From Phaeobacter sp. 11ANDIMAR09 (lineage in GTDB: Bacteria; Pseudomonadota; Alphaproteobacteria; Rhodobacterales; Rhodobacteraceae), in NCBI RefSeq assembly GCF_001294455.1, contig NZ_LIKT01000004.1, positions 1 to 64,000 of the forward strand: DNA of 64,000 nucleotides, written 5' to 3'. The position numbers and the translations under genes are program-made. Positions 19,030 through 28,131 of this stretch are shown piece by piece (the stretch's first letter is position 1; every line of letters starts with the position of its first letter). The notes beneath the pieces were generated by a model that was not told the DNA's origin, did not search any database, and saw only the letters and a program-made list of their open reading frames with translations.

Positions 19030-19923
19030 CTAGCCCTGACGTGGTGGGGTTTGTCGCTTCGTCTTCAACCATCGTGCAACCTCCTGACTGGCTGAATCCG
19101 CATGCCGCCCCGCCATGCTCCAAAGGCGCAAGGCTTTGGGCAATATGGCCTTTTGCCCAAAGGGTGCTACCAATTGACCGCCCGCCAGATAGGGGGTCAA
19201 CAGGGCCTCATGGCCGATCAATACCCCCGCGCCGTTCAGGGCCTCTTCCACTGCGAGGGCATAGAGCGAATAGACTGGGCCGCGCGGGGCGATGTGATGC
19301 GGCAGCGCGGCCTGCGTCAGCCAGTGCTCCCAGTCTTCTTCCCAACTGGTGTCATAGAGGCAGGGCAGGTTCAGCAGATCCATAGGTGTTGTTAGCTGTT
19401 CTGCCAAGGCAGGGCTGCAGACGGGAAAGATGACATCTTCGGCCAGGATGGTTCCCTCTGTCTCGGCAAAGAACAGGCACAGGTCATAAGAGGTCCGTTT
19501 GAGGTTTGGTGGCTGCTCTAGGGCCGTGATGGAGATCTCGGTGCCTGGCATCTCGGCGCGCAGTTGGGGCAGGCGGGGCGAGAGCCAGAACTGGGCGATT
19601 GCCGGCAGGGTGGCGATATGCACCACACGCGGAGCGGCGGCATCGCGCATCTGCTGTACGGCCAGTCCCAGCTGATCAAAGGCCTGGCCAAAACCGGGCA
19701 GCGATTGCGCCCCCAACGGGGTCAGCACCACGCCCTTGGCGCTGCGTTGGAACAGCGGCGCGCCCAGCTCGGCCTCCAGCGATTTGATCTGGGCAGAGAT
19801 CGCGCCCGGTGTGACGCCTAGCTCTTGGGCTGCGGCCGAAAACCCACCCAGCCGGGCCGAGGCTTCAAACGCTCGCAGGGCTGTCAGCGCAAAGGATTTG
19901 GGGCGAGGGGGAGAAATAGCCAT
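19030..19923 (-). CDS. LysR-family regulator (GcvA-like)
   Basis: 297 residues: an N-terminal winged helix-turn-helix (ALRAFEASARLGGFSAAAQELGV, then TPGAISAQIKSLE) and a C-terminal effector-binding domain. The ALRAFEAAARLGSF-like opening is typical of the GcvA subgroup. It is divergent from the SHMT-like gene with about 120 bases between, so it most likely regulates that gene, possibly with an amino acid as effector. Nothing downstream is clearly cotranscribed. Confidence 0.88.
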   Translation of the reverse strand: MAISPPRPKSFALTALRAFEASARLGGFSAAAQELGVTPGAISAQIKSLEAELGAPLFQRSAKGVVLTPLGAQSLPGFGQAFDQLGLAVQQMRDAAAPRVVHIATLPAIAQFWLSPRLPQLRAEMPGTEISITALEQPPNLKRTSYDLCLFFAETEGTILAEDVIFPVCSPALAEQLTTPMDLLNLPCLYDTSWEEDWEHWLTQAALPHHIAPRGPVYSLYALAVEEALNGAGVLIGHEALLTPYLAGGQLVAPFGQKAILPKALRLWSMAGRHADSASQEVARWLKTKRQTPPRQG

Positions 19924-20043
19924 GATTTAGACTCACTTTTTCTGACCTTAGATTTTCAGAAAACTGATTTGCGCGCAAGCCCGGCTTGCGGCTCAACTGG
20001 GCCAAGTCCACCCCCCGAGACCCTGTCCCATAGGAGTTCCCTC

Positions 20044-21378
20044 ATGACCAATCTTGCCAACCGACCCTGGGTTTCCGCTCTTTGTGAAGCGCGGGTGCAG
20101 GCTGTTGCCGCCGCGACTGCACAGCTGGATTCTCAGGCTGCGGCCAATCGGATTGAAGCGCTGATTCAGCAAAACACCGAAATCCATGACCAGGAGTGTT
20201 TTAACCTCAACCCGGCGACCAATGTGATGAACCCGGCGGCTGAGGCGGTGCTGGCGCGTGGTTTGGGCAGTCGCCCCTCGCTGGGGTATCCTGGCAATAA
20301 ATACGAAATGGGGTTGGAGGCCATTGAGGAGATCGAAGTCATGGCCGCTGAGCTGGCGGCTGAGGTCTTTGGCGCCAAATACGCCGAGATCCGGGTTGCC
20401 TCTGGTGCGCTGGCCAATCTGTATGGCTTTATGGCGCTGACCCAGCCGGGGGATTGCATCATTGCGCCACCGGCTGCCATTGGTGGTCATGTGACCCACC
20501 ATGCTGAGGGATGTGCCGGGCTGTACGGGCTGGTGTCCCATCCGGCACCGGTCAATGCCGATGGCTATACCGTCGATCTTGAGGCGCTGCGGGACTTGGC
20601 GCTGCGCGAGCGCCCAAAGCTGATCACCATTGGTGGCAGTCTCAATCTCCTGGCCCATCCGGTGCGCGAGATCCGTGCCATTGCCGATGAAGTCGGCGCC
20701 AAGGTGCTGTTTGATGCCGCGCATCAATGCGGCATCATTGCGGGGCGGGCCTGGGCCAACCCCTTGGAAGAAGGCGCGCATTTGATGACCATGAGCACTT
20801 ACAAAAGCCTGGGCGGCCCGGCAGGGGGCTTGATTGTCACCAACGAGGCCGAGATCGCTGAACGCCTGGATGCCATTGCTTTTCCCGGCATGACAGCCAA
20901 TTTTGATGCGGCAAAATCTGCCTCATTGGCGTTGAGCCTATTGGATTGGGTGGATCACGGCGCAGGCTATGCCGAGGCGATGATCACCCTGGCGCAGGCG
21001 CTGGCAGGGGAGCTGGAGGCGCTGGGTCTGCCGGTGTTCAAGCCAGGTGGCGCAGCAGCGGGGCTGGCCACAACCTCGCACCAGTTTGCTCTTGAGGCGG
21101 CACGTTTTGGCGGCGGACAGACCGCGTCCAAGACGCTGCGCCGCGCCGGGTTCCTGGCCTGTGGTATCGGCCTGCCGATTGATCCTGTGTCTGGGGATAT
21201 GAACGGGCTGCGCATTGGCACGCCTGAGTTGGTACGCCGGGGTGTTACCCCGGCCGATGCTCCAGCCTTGGCTGCGTTGATTGCCGAAGGCCTGACCAGC
21301 AATAATCCCGCTGGCGTGGCAAAGCGAACCCGTGAGATGCGTGCCGGCTTTCAGGGCTATTGCTACATGCGCAGCTAA
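20044..21378 (+). CDS. Serine hydroxymethyltransferase-like PLP enzyme
   Basis: 444 residues from an ATG with AGGAG upstream. It has SHMT features: LNPATNVMNPAAEAVLA, SRPSLGYPGNKYEMG, the GG-SLNLLAHPVREI segment, DAAHQCGIIAG and the PLP lysine in STYKSLGGPAGG. It diverges from housekeeping GlyA (which usually reads TTTHKTLRGPRGG), so it is probably a specialised member acting on a substituted serine or another beta-hydroxy amino acid. The divergent GcvA-like regulator supports inducible catabolic use. Substrate unknown. Confidence 0.75.
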   Translation: MTNLANRPWVSALCEARVQAVAAATAQLDSQAAANRIEALIQQNTEIHDQECFNLNPATNVMNPAAEAVLARGLGSRPSLGYPGNKYEMGLEAIEEIEVMAAELAAEVFGAKYAEIRVASGALANLYGFMALTQPGDCIIAPPAAIGGHVTHHAEGCAGLYGLVSHPAPVNADGYTVDLEALRDLALRERPKLITIGGSLNLLAHPVREIRAIADEVGAKVLFDAAHQCGIIAGRAWANPLEEGAHLMTMSTYKSLGGPAGGLIVTNEAEIAERLDAIAFPGMTANFDAAKSASLALSLLDWVDHGAGYAEAMITLAQALAGELEALGLPVFKPGGAAAGLATTSHQFALEAARFGGGQTASKTLRRAGFLACGIGLPIDPVSGDMNGLRIGTPELVRRGVTPADAPALAALIAEGLTSNNPAGVAKRTREMRAGFQGYCYMRS

Positions 21379-21448
21379 TCAGTCAGGTCTGTTTTCAGAG
21401 GGGCGGCGCCCGTCTGACCCGTCTTGTGGCCTGTCGGACGGAAATAGT

Positions 21449-21477
21449 GGTTCTGCGCGCGCGATGTGCGCAGAACC
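21449..21477. terminator. Stem-loop after the SHMT-like gene
   Basis: A perfect ten-base stem, GGTTCTGCGC against GCGCAGAACC, lies between the converging SHMT-like and P460 genes. It is followed only by a weak T-containing stretch, so it could be a terminator or simply a protected 3' end. The rest of the gap up to 21611 shows nothing clear. Confidence 0.4.
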
Positions 21478-21611
21478 GAGAGTGGTTTTGGGTAGTCTCT
21501 CATCCATGCCAGACAAGCGCGGCCCGCCCGGCACCAGAGGTTGAGGCTGTGATCAGAGATTGTCAAATCCACACGCAAAAGTAGAACGAAACAGCTACCA
21601 TTTGGTTGCTG

Positions 21612-22229
21612 TCAGTGGTTTTTCATTGCCGCACGCAAGACGGGATAGAACTGAGTAAAAACAAAATCGGTTTCGGCGTTGTCCGCATGGCAGGCATTGC
21701 AGCTGTCCGTTGGAAAGGCTGTGGCCGTCTCCGCATAGGGCTCACCGCCGTGGCCAAAGGAAAAGAAGGCCCAACCGCCGGGCTCATCCGGGTAACGGGC
21801 GTTGTCCTTGATCAAAAGTTCCAGTCCCACAAAGTCTCCCTGAAAGTAGCCGAAGCCTGAGACCTGCGCATTGGCGCCAGTGTCTGGATTGGTGCTGTCA
21901 TCAGTTTGAACCATGGTCAGCTCTTTGGCGATCTGGGTGCCTTCGGGCCAGGTGCCGGTTGCTTCGAAGTGATCAAAGGCGGAGGGTTCGACATAGACAT
22001 TGTGAAACTCGGGGAAGGGGGCTTCACCACCGTTTAAGGCGTTGGGTGTCAATGGGGCACCAACAAAGACCCACCGGCGGTAGTCTGTAGGTTGCAAGAC
22101 TTCGCCGGCGTCGTTGAACTGGGCGCTGATGATTGTGTCATCCTGTGCCAGGCTCCACCCGGCTGCAAGGCTGAAAGTGGCAGCCAGGGCGAGCGCTGAG
22201 GCACCTGTAGTTGAGAACCGTAGTGACAT
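21612..22229 (-). CDS. Cytochrome P460 family protein
   Basis: 205 residues with a cleavable signal peptide (about 1-28, ending GWSLAQ). The mature protein shows YRRWVFVGAPLTPNALNG, FPEFHNVYVEPSAFDHF, GTWPEGTQIAKEL and a C-terminal heme c site CNACHADNAETDFVFTQFYP (CNACH). This is the cytochrome P460 pattern: periplasmic c-type hemes, some of which oxidise hydroxylamine or handle nitric oxide. Whether this one has the lysine-heme crosslink of true P460 cannot be told here. It is divergent from a LysR regulator. Confidence 0.85.
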   Translation of the reverse strand: MSLRFSTTGASALALAATFSLAAGWSLAQDDTIISAQFNDAGEVLQPTDYRRWVFVGAPLTPNALNGGEAPFPEFHNVYVEPSAFDHFEATGTWPEGTQIAKELTMVQTDDSTNPDTGANAQVSGFGYFQGDFVGLELLIKDNARYPDEPGGWAFFSFGHGGEPYAETATAFPTDSCNACHADNAETDFVFTQFYPVLRAAMKNH

Positions 22230-22306
22230 AAAACCTCCAGTGGCGATTGGGCTGTGGAAAACTGTGCTGTGAGGATAGGGCTATAGAAGAGTAGTGTGGG
22301 TTATCG

Positions 22307-22325
22307 GTTCCATAACTGATGGAAC
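22307..22325. promoter_or_regulatory. Perfect inverted repeat, probable LysR operator
   Basis: GTTCCAT-AACTG-ATGGAAC is a perfect palindrome with a five-base spacer in the divergent P460/LysR gap, 26 bases before the LysR start. Its position and form suit a LysR-type binding site controlling both genes. Confidence 0.6.
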
Positions 22326-22350
22326 GTCTAAGGGAGGCTAGGCTGCAGAA

Positions 22351-23235
22351 ATGAACCTCACCCGAATCCAGTATTTTCTCAGTCTTGCCGAAACGTTGAA
22401 CTTTTCCGAAACGGCGCGCCTGTGCGGTCTGTCTCAGCCGGCTCTCAGCAAAGCGATCCGAAAGCTGGAAGAGGAGCTGGGTGGGGCCTTGTTGCGTCGC
22501 GAGGGGCGGTTAACCCATCTGACGCCTTTGGGGCGGGCCATGGCGGACCGTCTGGGGGAGGTGGAGCAAGCTCGACGCCGGGCCGAGGCAACCGCCAAGC
22601 GGCTGGTGGCACCAGGGCGCGCACGCATTCACATTGCCCTCATGTGCACCATCGGCGTCAGTCGCTTCCTGCCGTTTTTGGCCAGGGTGCAACGCAAAAT
22701 GCCCGAGGCAGAGCTCGTCCTGAGCGACACTCCGGTGGGTGAGATCGAGACTGCGCTGTTGTCAGGACATTGTGACCTGGCCGTGCTGGCGGCCCCCTTT
22801 GGGGCGCATGAGCGGCTGCGTCATACCGAGCTTTACCGTGAAGACATGGTGGCGGCAGCGGCGCGAGATCATCGCTTCGCCAGTCTTCAGGAGGTAACAC
22901 TCGCCACCCTGGCGACGCAGCCCTACATCGAACGCACCCACTGCGAGTTTGGCGATTTGTTTTATGATCAATGCGAAGCGGCTGGGGTCGAGATCATGCC
23001 CGCCATTCGCAGCAACCGCGAAGACTGGGTGATCGGTTTGGTTGCCAATGGTCATGGAGTCACGGTGATGCCAGCGGATTCTGTCCGCGCCGCGGATTTG
23101 ACGAGTTGCCGTATCACGCCGGTGCCGCTGTGGCGCAGTGTCTCGCTGGCGGTGGCAACAGGGCGTGAGGACAATGAGACGGTGCGCGCCATCCTCGCGG
23201 AGGCGCGCAGTCACAATTGGCTTGGAACGAGCTGA
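22351..23235 (+). CDS. LysR-family regulator next to cytochrome P460
   Basis: 294 residues: helix-turn-helix in MNLTRIQYFLSLAETLNFS and ARLCGLSQPALSKAIRKLEEE, then a LysR substrate-binding domain with VLAAPFG and the VANGHGVTVMPA end segment. Its divergence from the P460 gene and the palindrome between them indicate that it regulates P460. The effector is unknown. The next gene lies on the other strand. Confidence 0.9.
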   Translation: MNLTRIQYFLSLAETLNFSETARLCGLSQPALSKAIRKLEEELGGALLRREGRLTHLTPLGRAMADRLGEVEQARRRAEATAKRLVAPGRARIHIALMCTIGVSRFLPFLARVQRKMPEAELVLSDTPVGEIETALLSGHCDLAVLAAPFGAHERLRHTELYREDMVAAAARDHRFASLQEVTLATLATQPYIERTHCEFGDLFYDQCEAAGVEIMPAIRSNREDWVIGLVANGHGVTVMPADSVRAADLTSCRITPVPLWRSVSLAVATGREDNETVRAILAEARSHNWLGTS

Positions 23236-23264
23236 CACCCTAAGACGAGGGGGAACCCGTCAGC

Positions 23265-24104
23265 TTAATGGGCCATAAAGACGGGAACCGTGGCCTTTTC
23301 CAGCATGTTGCGTGTGGCGCCGCCCAGGATTGCTTCGCGGAAGCGGGAGTGACCATAGGCCCCCATGACGATCATGCCTGCATCGGTATCGGTGGCGTGA
23401 CGGATCAGAATATCAGAGACCCGCGGCATGGTTTTGCTGAGCACATCAATTTCGCATTTAATGCCGTGGCGGGCCAGCATCTGCGCCAGCATGCCGCCGG
23501 GGTCCGACCGCTCGGGGCCGTGCTGGGGCGGATCAATCACCACGATGCGCACCAGATCTGCAGCCGCGAGGAAGGGCATGGCTTTGCGGATGGAGGTCAT
23601 CGCCTCAATGCTTTCGTTCCAGGCGATCAGCACGGTTTTTGGCTGACCAACGGGCTTGGCGTCATCGGGAACAACCAGAACTGGTGTGCGGCCCTCAAAC
23701 AGGGCTGATTCGACAACCGGTTCAGCCTCGACACCCTTGCCCTTGCCATAGGGCTGCCCCAGAACCACCAGATCGGAAAACCGTGCCAGCCGTGCCACGT
23801 GGCGCCCCATATCGGCAACCTGAGCGATACCCGCATCGGTGGAAAATTGAACGCCGGCCTTTTTCAGATAGTCTTCGGCATAGGACTGCAGAGCGCTGGC
23901 GTCCTCTTTGGCGCGGCTCATAGTTTCCTGCAAAACCATGGCATTGGCACCGGCATAGTAGTATCCGGTCTGGGTGCGATCAACGCCAAGGCACAGCACA
24001 TCAGTATGACCATCAAATGCCTCTGCCATTGACGCGGCCTGTGACAGGGGAGTGTCGGCTGTGTCCTTTGAGGTCAGAACCGTGAGAATGGTTTTGTAAG
24101 TCAT
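23265..24104 (-). CDS. Universal stress protein (tandem UspA)
   Basis: 279 residues containing two Usp folds. The first (about 1-140) opens MTYKTILTVLTSK; the second (about 150-279) opens PKTVLIAWNES and ends with the ATP-binding pattern VMGAYGHSRFREAILGGATRNML. UspA proteins bind ATP and aid survival under stress or energy limitation; several are controlled by oxygen-sensing regulators. It is divergent from ccoN and an FNR box lies between, centred about 104 bases upstream of its start, so joint low-oxygen induction is plausible. Confidence 0.9.
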   Translation of the reverse strand: MTYKTILTVLTSKDTADTPLSQAASMAEAFDGHTDVLCLGVDRTQTGYYYAGANAMVLQETMSRAKEDASALQSYAEDYLKKAGVQFSTDAGIAQVADMGRHVARLARFSDLVVLGQPYGKGKGVEAEPVVESALFEGRTPVLVVPDDAKPVGQPKTVLIAWNESIEAMTSIRKAMPFLAAADLVRIVVIDPPQHGPERSDPGGMLAQMLARHGIKCEIDVLSKTMPRVSDILIRHATDTDAGMIVMGAYGHSRFREAILGGATRNMLEKATVPVFMAH

Positions 24105-24201
24105 GTTTCACCTCAGTTGGTAAAAATTCAGAGCTCTAACAAGAAGGGCTGTTAGTGTAGCCGTACCTCCTGTGGTCTGTCACAGTTGATTGGTATTTGT
24201 C

Positions 24202-24215
24202 TTGATACAGATCAA
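24202..24215. promoter_or_regulatory. FNR/FnrL box upstream of ccoN and usp
   Basis: TTGAT-ACAG-ATCAA is a perfect consensus FNR site. It lies about 95 bases before the ccoN ATG. Leftward, a TACACT -10-like hexamer at 24154-24159 would place the box near -61 of the usp promoter, the second usual FNR position. Confidence 0.92.
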
Positions 24216-24309
24216 TGCGCCCGCGCCTCATGTTTTGCATCTAGAGCAAGGAATATATGGGTTTCACGCGGCACGAAGAATCGCGGGAAACATGGTGAAG
24301 GGACGTAAT

Positions 24310-25920
24310 ATGTCTAATTATATCAAGCTGATAGCGCTTGGTCTGGTCACGCTTTTTGCGATGATCGGCACCAATTATGCGCGAGATCTGGCTTACCAGG
24401 TGCATGCGATAATCGTCATGCTCGTAGCTGGTGGCCTGTTTCTATACACGCTGCGCCATACTGGCGGAGCAAAGCAGGCTGCTGGCAGCCAGCAAAATGA
24501 GTACTTTGACAGCGTTGTGCGGGCCGGGGTGATTGCCACTGCCTTCTGGGGAGTTGTGGGCTTTCTCGTAGGCACGTTCATTGCTTTCCAGCTGGCTTTT
24601 CCAGTGCTGAACTTTGAATGGGCACAGGGCTTTGCCAACTTTGGCCGCCTGCGTCCCCTGCATACCTCGGCAGTGATTTTTGCCTTTGGTGGCAACGCAT
24701 TGATTGCCACCTCCTTCTACGTGGTTCAGCGCACCAGCGCGGCCCGTCTTTGGGGCGGCAACCTGGCCTGGTTCGTCTTCTGGGGCTACCAGCTCTTTAT
24801 CGTTCTGGCAGCAACCGGTTACCTGTTTGGCGGCACCCAGTCGAAAGAATACGCAGAGCCCGAATGGCATGTTGACCTGTGGTTGACCATTGTCTGGGTG
24901 GCCTATCTGGCGGTCTTCCTCGGCACCGTGATCAAACGCAAAGAGCCACATATCTACGTGGCCAACTGGTTCTACCTGGCCTTTATCGTCACGGTTGCGA
25001 TGCTTCACCTGGTCAACAACATGACCATCCCCGTCTCCATCTGGGGTTCCAAATCGGTCATCGTCTGGTCCGGTGTGCAGGATGCCATGGTGCAGTGGTG
25101 GTATGGCCACAATGCTGTGGGCTTCTTCCTGACCGCGGGTTTCCTGGGCATGATGTACTACTTTGTGCCAAAGCAGGCTGAACGCCCTGTCTTCTCGTAC
25201 AAACTGTCGATCATCCACTTCTGGGCGCTGATCTTCCTGTATATCTGGGCTGGTCCTCACCACCTGCATTACACCGCTCTGCCGGATTGGGCCTCGACCC
25301 TGGGCATGGTGTTCTCCATCGTGCTGTGGATGCCCAGCTGGGGTGGCATGATCAACGGTCTGATGACGCTCTCTGGCGCCTGGGACAAGCTGCGCACCGA
25401 CCCGGTTATCCGGATGATGGTGATCTCGATCGGTTTCTACGGCATGTCGACCTTTGAAGGTCCGATGATGTCGATCCGCGCGGTGAACTCGCTGAGCCAC
25501 TACACTGACTGGACCATTGGTCACGTGCACTCTGGTGCGCTGGGCTGGAATGGCATGATCACCTTTGGTGCTCTGTACTTCCTGGTTCCTGTTCTGTGGA
25601 AACGTGAGCGTCTCTATAGCCTCAGCCTGGTGTCCTGGCACTTCTGGCTCGCCACCATCGGCATCATTCTCTATGCCGCGTCAATGTGGGTGACCGGGAT
25701 CATGGAAGGCCTGATGTGGCGTGAAGTTGATGCCAATGGCTTCCTGGTAAACTCCTTTGCCGACACCGTGGCAGCGAAGTTCCCGATGTATGTGGTGCGT
25801 GGTCTGGGTGGGGTTATGTTCCTCTCTGGCGCTCTCATCATGTGCTACAACCTGTGGATGACCGTCCGTAAAGCTCCGGCCAAAGAAGCCAGCCTTACTG
25901 TCGCGGTTCCGGCTGAATAA
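24310..25920 (+). CDS. ccoN: cbb3-type cytochrome c oxidase subunit I
   Basis: 536 residues from [12 protein letters not shown], which matches the family start; an in-frame ATG at 24292 is a less likely alternative. This is the catalytic heme-copper subunit with about 12 membrane helices, binding heme b and the heme b3-CuB centre. Diagnostic segments include [19 protein letters not shown] (low-spin heme histidine), [18 protein letters not shown] (CuB histidine and cross-linking tyrosine), [13 protein letters not shown] and [12 protein letters not shown]. First gene of ccoNOQP, which makes the high-affinity oxidase used at low oxygen. Confidence 0.97.
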   Translation: MSNYIKLIALGLVTLFAMIGTNYARDLAYQVHAIIVMLVAGGLFLYTLRHTGGAKQAAGSQQNEYFDSVVRAGVIATAFWGVVGFLVGTFIAFQLAFPVLNFEWAQGFANFGRLRPLHTSAVIFAFGGNALIATSFYVVQRTSAARLWGGNLAWFVFWGYQLFIVLAATGYLFGGTQSKEYAEPEWHVDLWLTIVWVAYLAVFLGTVIKRKEPHIYVANWFYLAFIVTVAMLHLVNNMTIPVSIWGSKSVIVWSGVQDAMVQWWYGHNAVGFFLTAGFLGMMYYFVPKQAERPVFSYKLSIIHFWALIFLYIWAGPHHLHYTALPDWASTLGMVFSIVLWMPSWGGMINGLMTLSGAWDKLRTDPVIRMMVISIGFYGMSTFEGPMMSIRAVNSLSHYTDWTIGHVHSGALGWNGMITFGALYFLVPVLWKRERLYSLSLVSWHFWLATIGIILYAASMWVTGIMEGLMWREVDANGFLVNSFADTVAAKFPMYVVRGLGGVMFLSGALIMCYNLWMTVRKAPAKEASLTVAVPAE

Positions 25921-25934
25921 GGAGGGAAGGGCAA

Positions 25935-26663
25935 ATGGCAATTCTCGACAAACATAAAATCCTCGAGACCAACGCGACCCTGCTGCTGATCTGCAGCTTC
26001 CTGGTCGTGACCATCGGGGGCCTGGTGCAGATCGCGCCGCTGTTCTGGCTGGAAAACACCATCGAGAAGGTGGAGGGCATGCGCCCTTACACTCCTCTCG
26101 AAATGACGGGCCGTGAGGTCTACATCCGTGAAGGCTGCTACACCTGCCACAGCCAGATGATCCGTCCCATGCGGGACGAGGTCGAACGCTATGGTCACTA
26201 CTCGCTGGCGGCGGAGTCGATGTACGACCACCCCTTCCAGTGGGGCTCCAAGCGGACCGGCCCAGATCTGGCCCGTGTGGGTGGTCGCTATTCGGACGAA
26301 TGGCACGTGGATCACCTGCGTGACCCGCAGTCGGTGGTGCCGGAATCGGTGATGCCCAAGTACAGCTTCCTTGAGCGCAAGATGATCGACGGCAAGTATA
26401 TCGGCGATCTGTTGGCGGCAAATGCGATGCTTGGCACGCCTTACACCGAAGAGATGCTGGCAAGCGCCCAGGCTGACTTTAAGGCCCAGGCGGATCCTGA
26501 CAGCGACTATGATGGCCTGCTGGAACGCTATGGCGACAAGGTCAGCGTGCGCAACTTTGATGGTCAGCCCGGTGTGTCCGAAGCTGATGCGCTGATCGCC
26601 TATCTGCAAATGCTGGGGACATTGGTTGATTTCTCGACCTTTACCCCTGACGCAAACCGCTAA
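25935..26663 (+). CDS. ccoO: cbb3-type cytochrome c oxidase subunit II (mono-heme)
   Basis: 242 residues. An N-terminal membrane anchor (about 15-40) is followed by a periplasmic cytochrome c domain with CYTCHSQM and a conserved block [23 protein letters not shown]; methionine ligand in PESVMPKY. It passes electrons from CcoP to CcoN. GGAGGG precedes the ATG; 14 bases after ccoN and 12 before ccoQ. Confidence 0.96.
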   Translation: MAILDKHKILETNATLLLICSFLVVTIGGLVQIAPLFWLENTIEKVEGMRPYTPLEMTGREVYIREGCYTCHSQMIRPMRDEVERYGHYSLAAESMYDHPFQWGSKRTGPDLARVGGRYSDEWHVDHLRDPQSVVPESVMPKYSFLERKMIDGKYIGDLLAANAMLGTPYTEEMLASAQADFKAQADPDSDYDGLLERYGDKVSVRNFDGQPGVSEADALIAYLQMLGTLVDFSTFTPDANR

Positions 26664-26675
26664 GGAGAGGAACAG

Positions 26676-26888
26676 ATGGAAATCTATACACTCCTGCGCG
26701 AATTTGCAGACAGCTGGATGTTGTTGTTCCTGTTTGTCTTCTTCATGGGCATCGTTGCCTGGGCCTTCCGGCCCGGCAGCACCAAGGTCTATGAGGACAC
26801 GGCCAGCATTCCCTTTCGCCACGTAGACGCCCCTGCCCCGGTTGAGGGCGAGGCGACACCCGCCGCAGACAAGGAGGCGAGGACATGA
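26676..26888 (+). CDS. ccoQ: cbb3-type oxidase subunit IV CcoQ
   Basis: 70 residues with one membrane helix (about 13-30: [18 protein letters not shown]) and the typical continuation [17 protein letters not shown]. CcoQ is a small non-redox subunit that stabilises the complex. AGGAGAGG lies upstream; its stop overlaps the ccoP start by ATGA. Confidence 0.93.
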   Translation: MEIYTLLREFADSWMLLFLFVFFMGIVAWAFRPGSTKVYEDTASIPFRHVDAPAPVEGEATPAADKEART

Positions 26889-27754
26889 GCAAACCCGTCA
26901 AAAAGTACGATGACGATCCAAACACCACCGGCCACACTTGGGATGGGATCGAAGAATTCGACAACCCGATGCCACGTTGGTGGCTCTGGACTCTTTATGC
27001 CACCATCATCTGGGGGATCGGCTACACCATCGCTTATCCTGCTTGGCCAATGTTGAATTCGGCAACTGCCGGGGTTCTGGGCTGGTCGACACGCGGCGAT
27101 GTCGCGGCTGAGATCCAGGCGGTGAATGAAGCCAACGCGCCGATGAATGCCAAGCTGGAAGCCGCCGAGCTGACAGCCATCGCTGGCGATGCGGATCTTG
27201 GGTCTTACGCTGTGTCTTCGGGTTCGGCGGTCTTTAAGACCTGGTGTGCGCAGTGCCACGGTTCCGGTGCTGCCGGTGCCAAGGGCTATCCCAACCTGCT
27301 GGATGATGACTGGCTCTGGGGCGGTTCCGTCGAGGAAATCCACGAAACCGTTACCCATGGTATCCGCAACGAGGACAGCGACGATGCGCGCTACTCCGAG
27401 ATGCCTGCCTTTGGTCGTGATGAGCTGTTGGAAAAAGAAGAGATCGACCAGGTTGTGAATTTTGTCATGTCTCTGTCCGGCGAGGCACAGGATGCCTCCA
27501 AAGTGGAAGCGGGTGCCGTGGTCTTTGAAGACAACTGTGCCTCCTGCCACATGGAAGACGGCACCGGCGATCGCAGCCAGGGTGCGCCAAACCTCGCAGA
27601 TGCGATCTGGCTCTATGGCGGCGACTATGCTGCCTTGAGCGAGACCGTCAACAATGCGCGCTACGGCGTGATGCCTGCCTGGAACACCCGCCTCACCGAG
27701 GCGCAGATCCGCGCGGTTTCCTCCTATGTTCACCAGCTGGGTGGCGGCGAATAA
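26885..27754 (+). CDS. ccoP: cbb3-type cytochrome c oxidase subunit III (di-heme)
   Basis: 289 residues. A cytoplasmic start with [19 protein letters not shown] (family signature), one membrane helix (about 33-55), then two cytochrome c domains with CAQCH and CASCH. Methionine ligands are in SEMPAFGRD and GVMPAWNTR. It accepts electrons from soluble or membrane-bound cytochromes such as cytochrome cy. Translationally coupled to ccoQ; operon ends at a strong terminator. Confidence 0.97.
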   Translation: MSKPVKKYDDDPNTTGHTWDGIEEFDNPMPRWWLWTLYATIIWGIGYTIAYPAWPMLNSATAGVLGWSTRGDVAAEIQAVNEANAPMNAKLEAAELTAIAGDADLGSYAVSSGSAVFKTWCAQCHGSGAAGAKGYPNLLDDDWLWGGSVEEIHETVTHGIRNEDSDDARYSEMPAFGRDELLEKEEIDQVVNFVMSLSGEAQDASKVEAGAVVFEDNCASCHMEDGTGDRSQGAPNLADAIWLYGGDYAALSETVNNARYGVMPAWNTRLTEAQIRAVSSYVHQLGGGE

Positions 27755-27784
27755 TCTCGCCACGTTCTGTGAACGCTTAAAACC

Positions 27785-27814
27785 AAAGGGCTGCCCGCGC
27801 GGGCGGCCCTTTTT
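27785..27814 (+). terminator. Terminator of ccoNOQP
   Basis: AAAGGGC-T-GCCC, a GCGC loop and GGGC-G-GCCCTTT form a long GC stem followed by a run of T, 30 bases past the ccoP stop codon. Confidence 0.85.
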
Positions 27815-27883
27815 CTGTGGCGTTGAGACAGGTTTGGAAACAGCCTGCACTTTTTGGCTCTGGCCGGAATTTTCTCTGCCAAT

Positions 27884-27897
27884 TTGATTAGAGTCAA
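27884..27897 (+). promoter_or_regulatory. Orphan FNR/FnrL box with aligned -10
   Basis: TTGAT-TAGA-GTCAA matches the FNR consensus at nine of ten positions. A TTAAAT hexamer at 27920-27925 gives a predicted start at 27932, placing the box centre exactly at -41.5, as in activated FNR promoters. No coding gene follows on the plus strand for nearly 600 bases. Confidence 0.7.
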
Positions 27898-27931
27898 AGA
27901 AGGCCGCGCCAAAGGCGGCTTAAATCAGCTC

Positions 27932-28085
27932 AAGACAGAGATAGGCTGGTCGGTCATCTGCTTGTGAATAGGCAGTGACCAGGGCAGCACAGAATTCCCG
28001 AAACCTGACGTGCTAGGTGGTGGGAATTGGGCGTCGGGTTTTCGATCTGTTCGCGCGTTTCCTGGAAAACCGACGCCCATAACTT
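27932..28085 (+). ncRNA. Candidate FNR-driven structured RNA
   Basis: The stretch between the orphan FNR promoter and the next gene has no convincing ORF but folds into successive stems: CTGGTC/GACCAG with CTGC/GCAG inside (27945-27982), AATTCCC/GGGAATT (about 27992-28028), and a long stem TGGGCGTCGG...CCGACGCCCA extended by TTTTC/GAAAA (28028-28079). The last stem is followed by only a modestly T-rich stretch, so termination is uncertain. No match to a known RNA family was recognised. Boundaries are predicted from the promoter and the final hairpin. Confidence 0.35.
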
Positions 28086-28131
28086 TCTGCTTCACCTACC
28101 CCCGACTTTCCTGAGGGTTGCGTGCAGCTCT

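Noticed and set aside
24442-25641. 399-codon minus-strand ORF opposite ccoN
   Set aside because: Antisense to ccoN, with histidine/glutamine/arginine-rich shadow composition.
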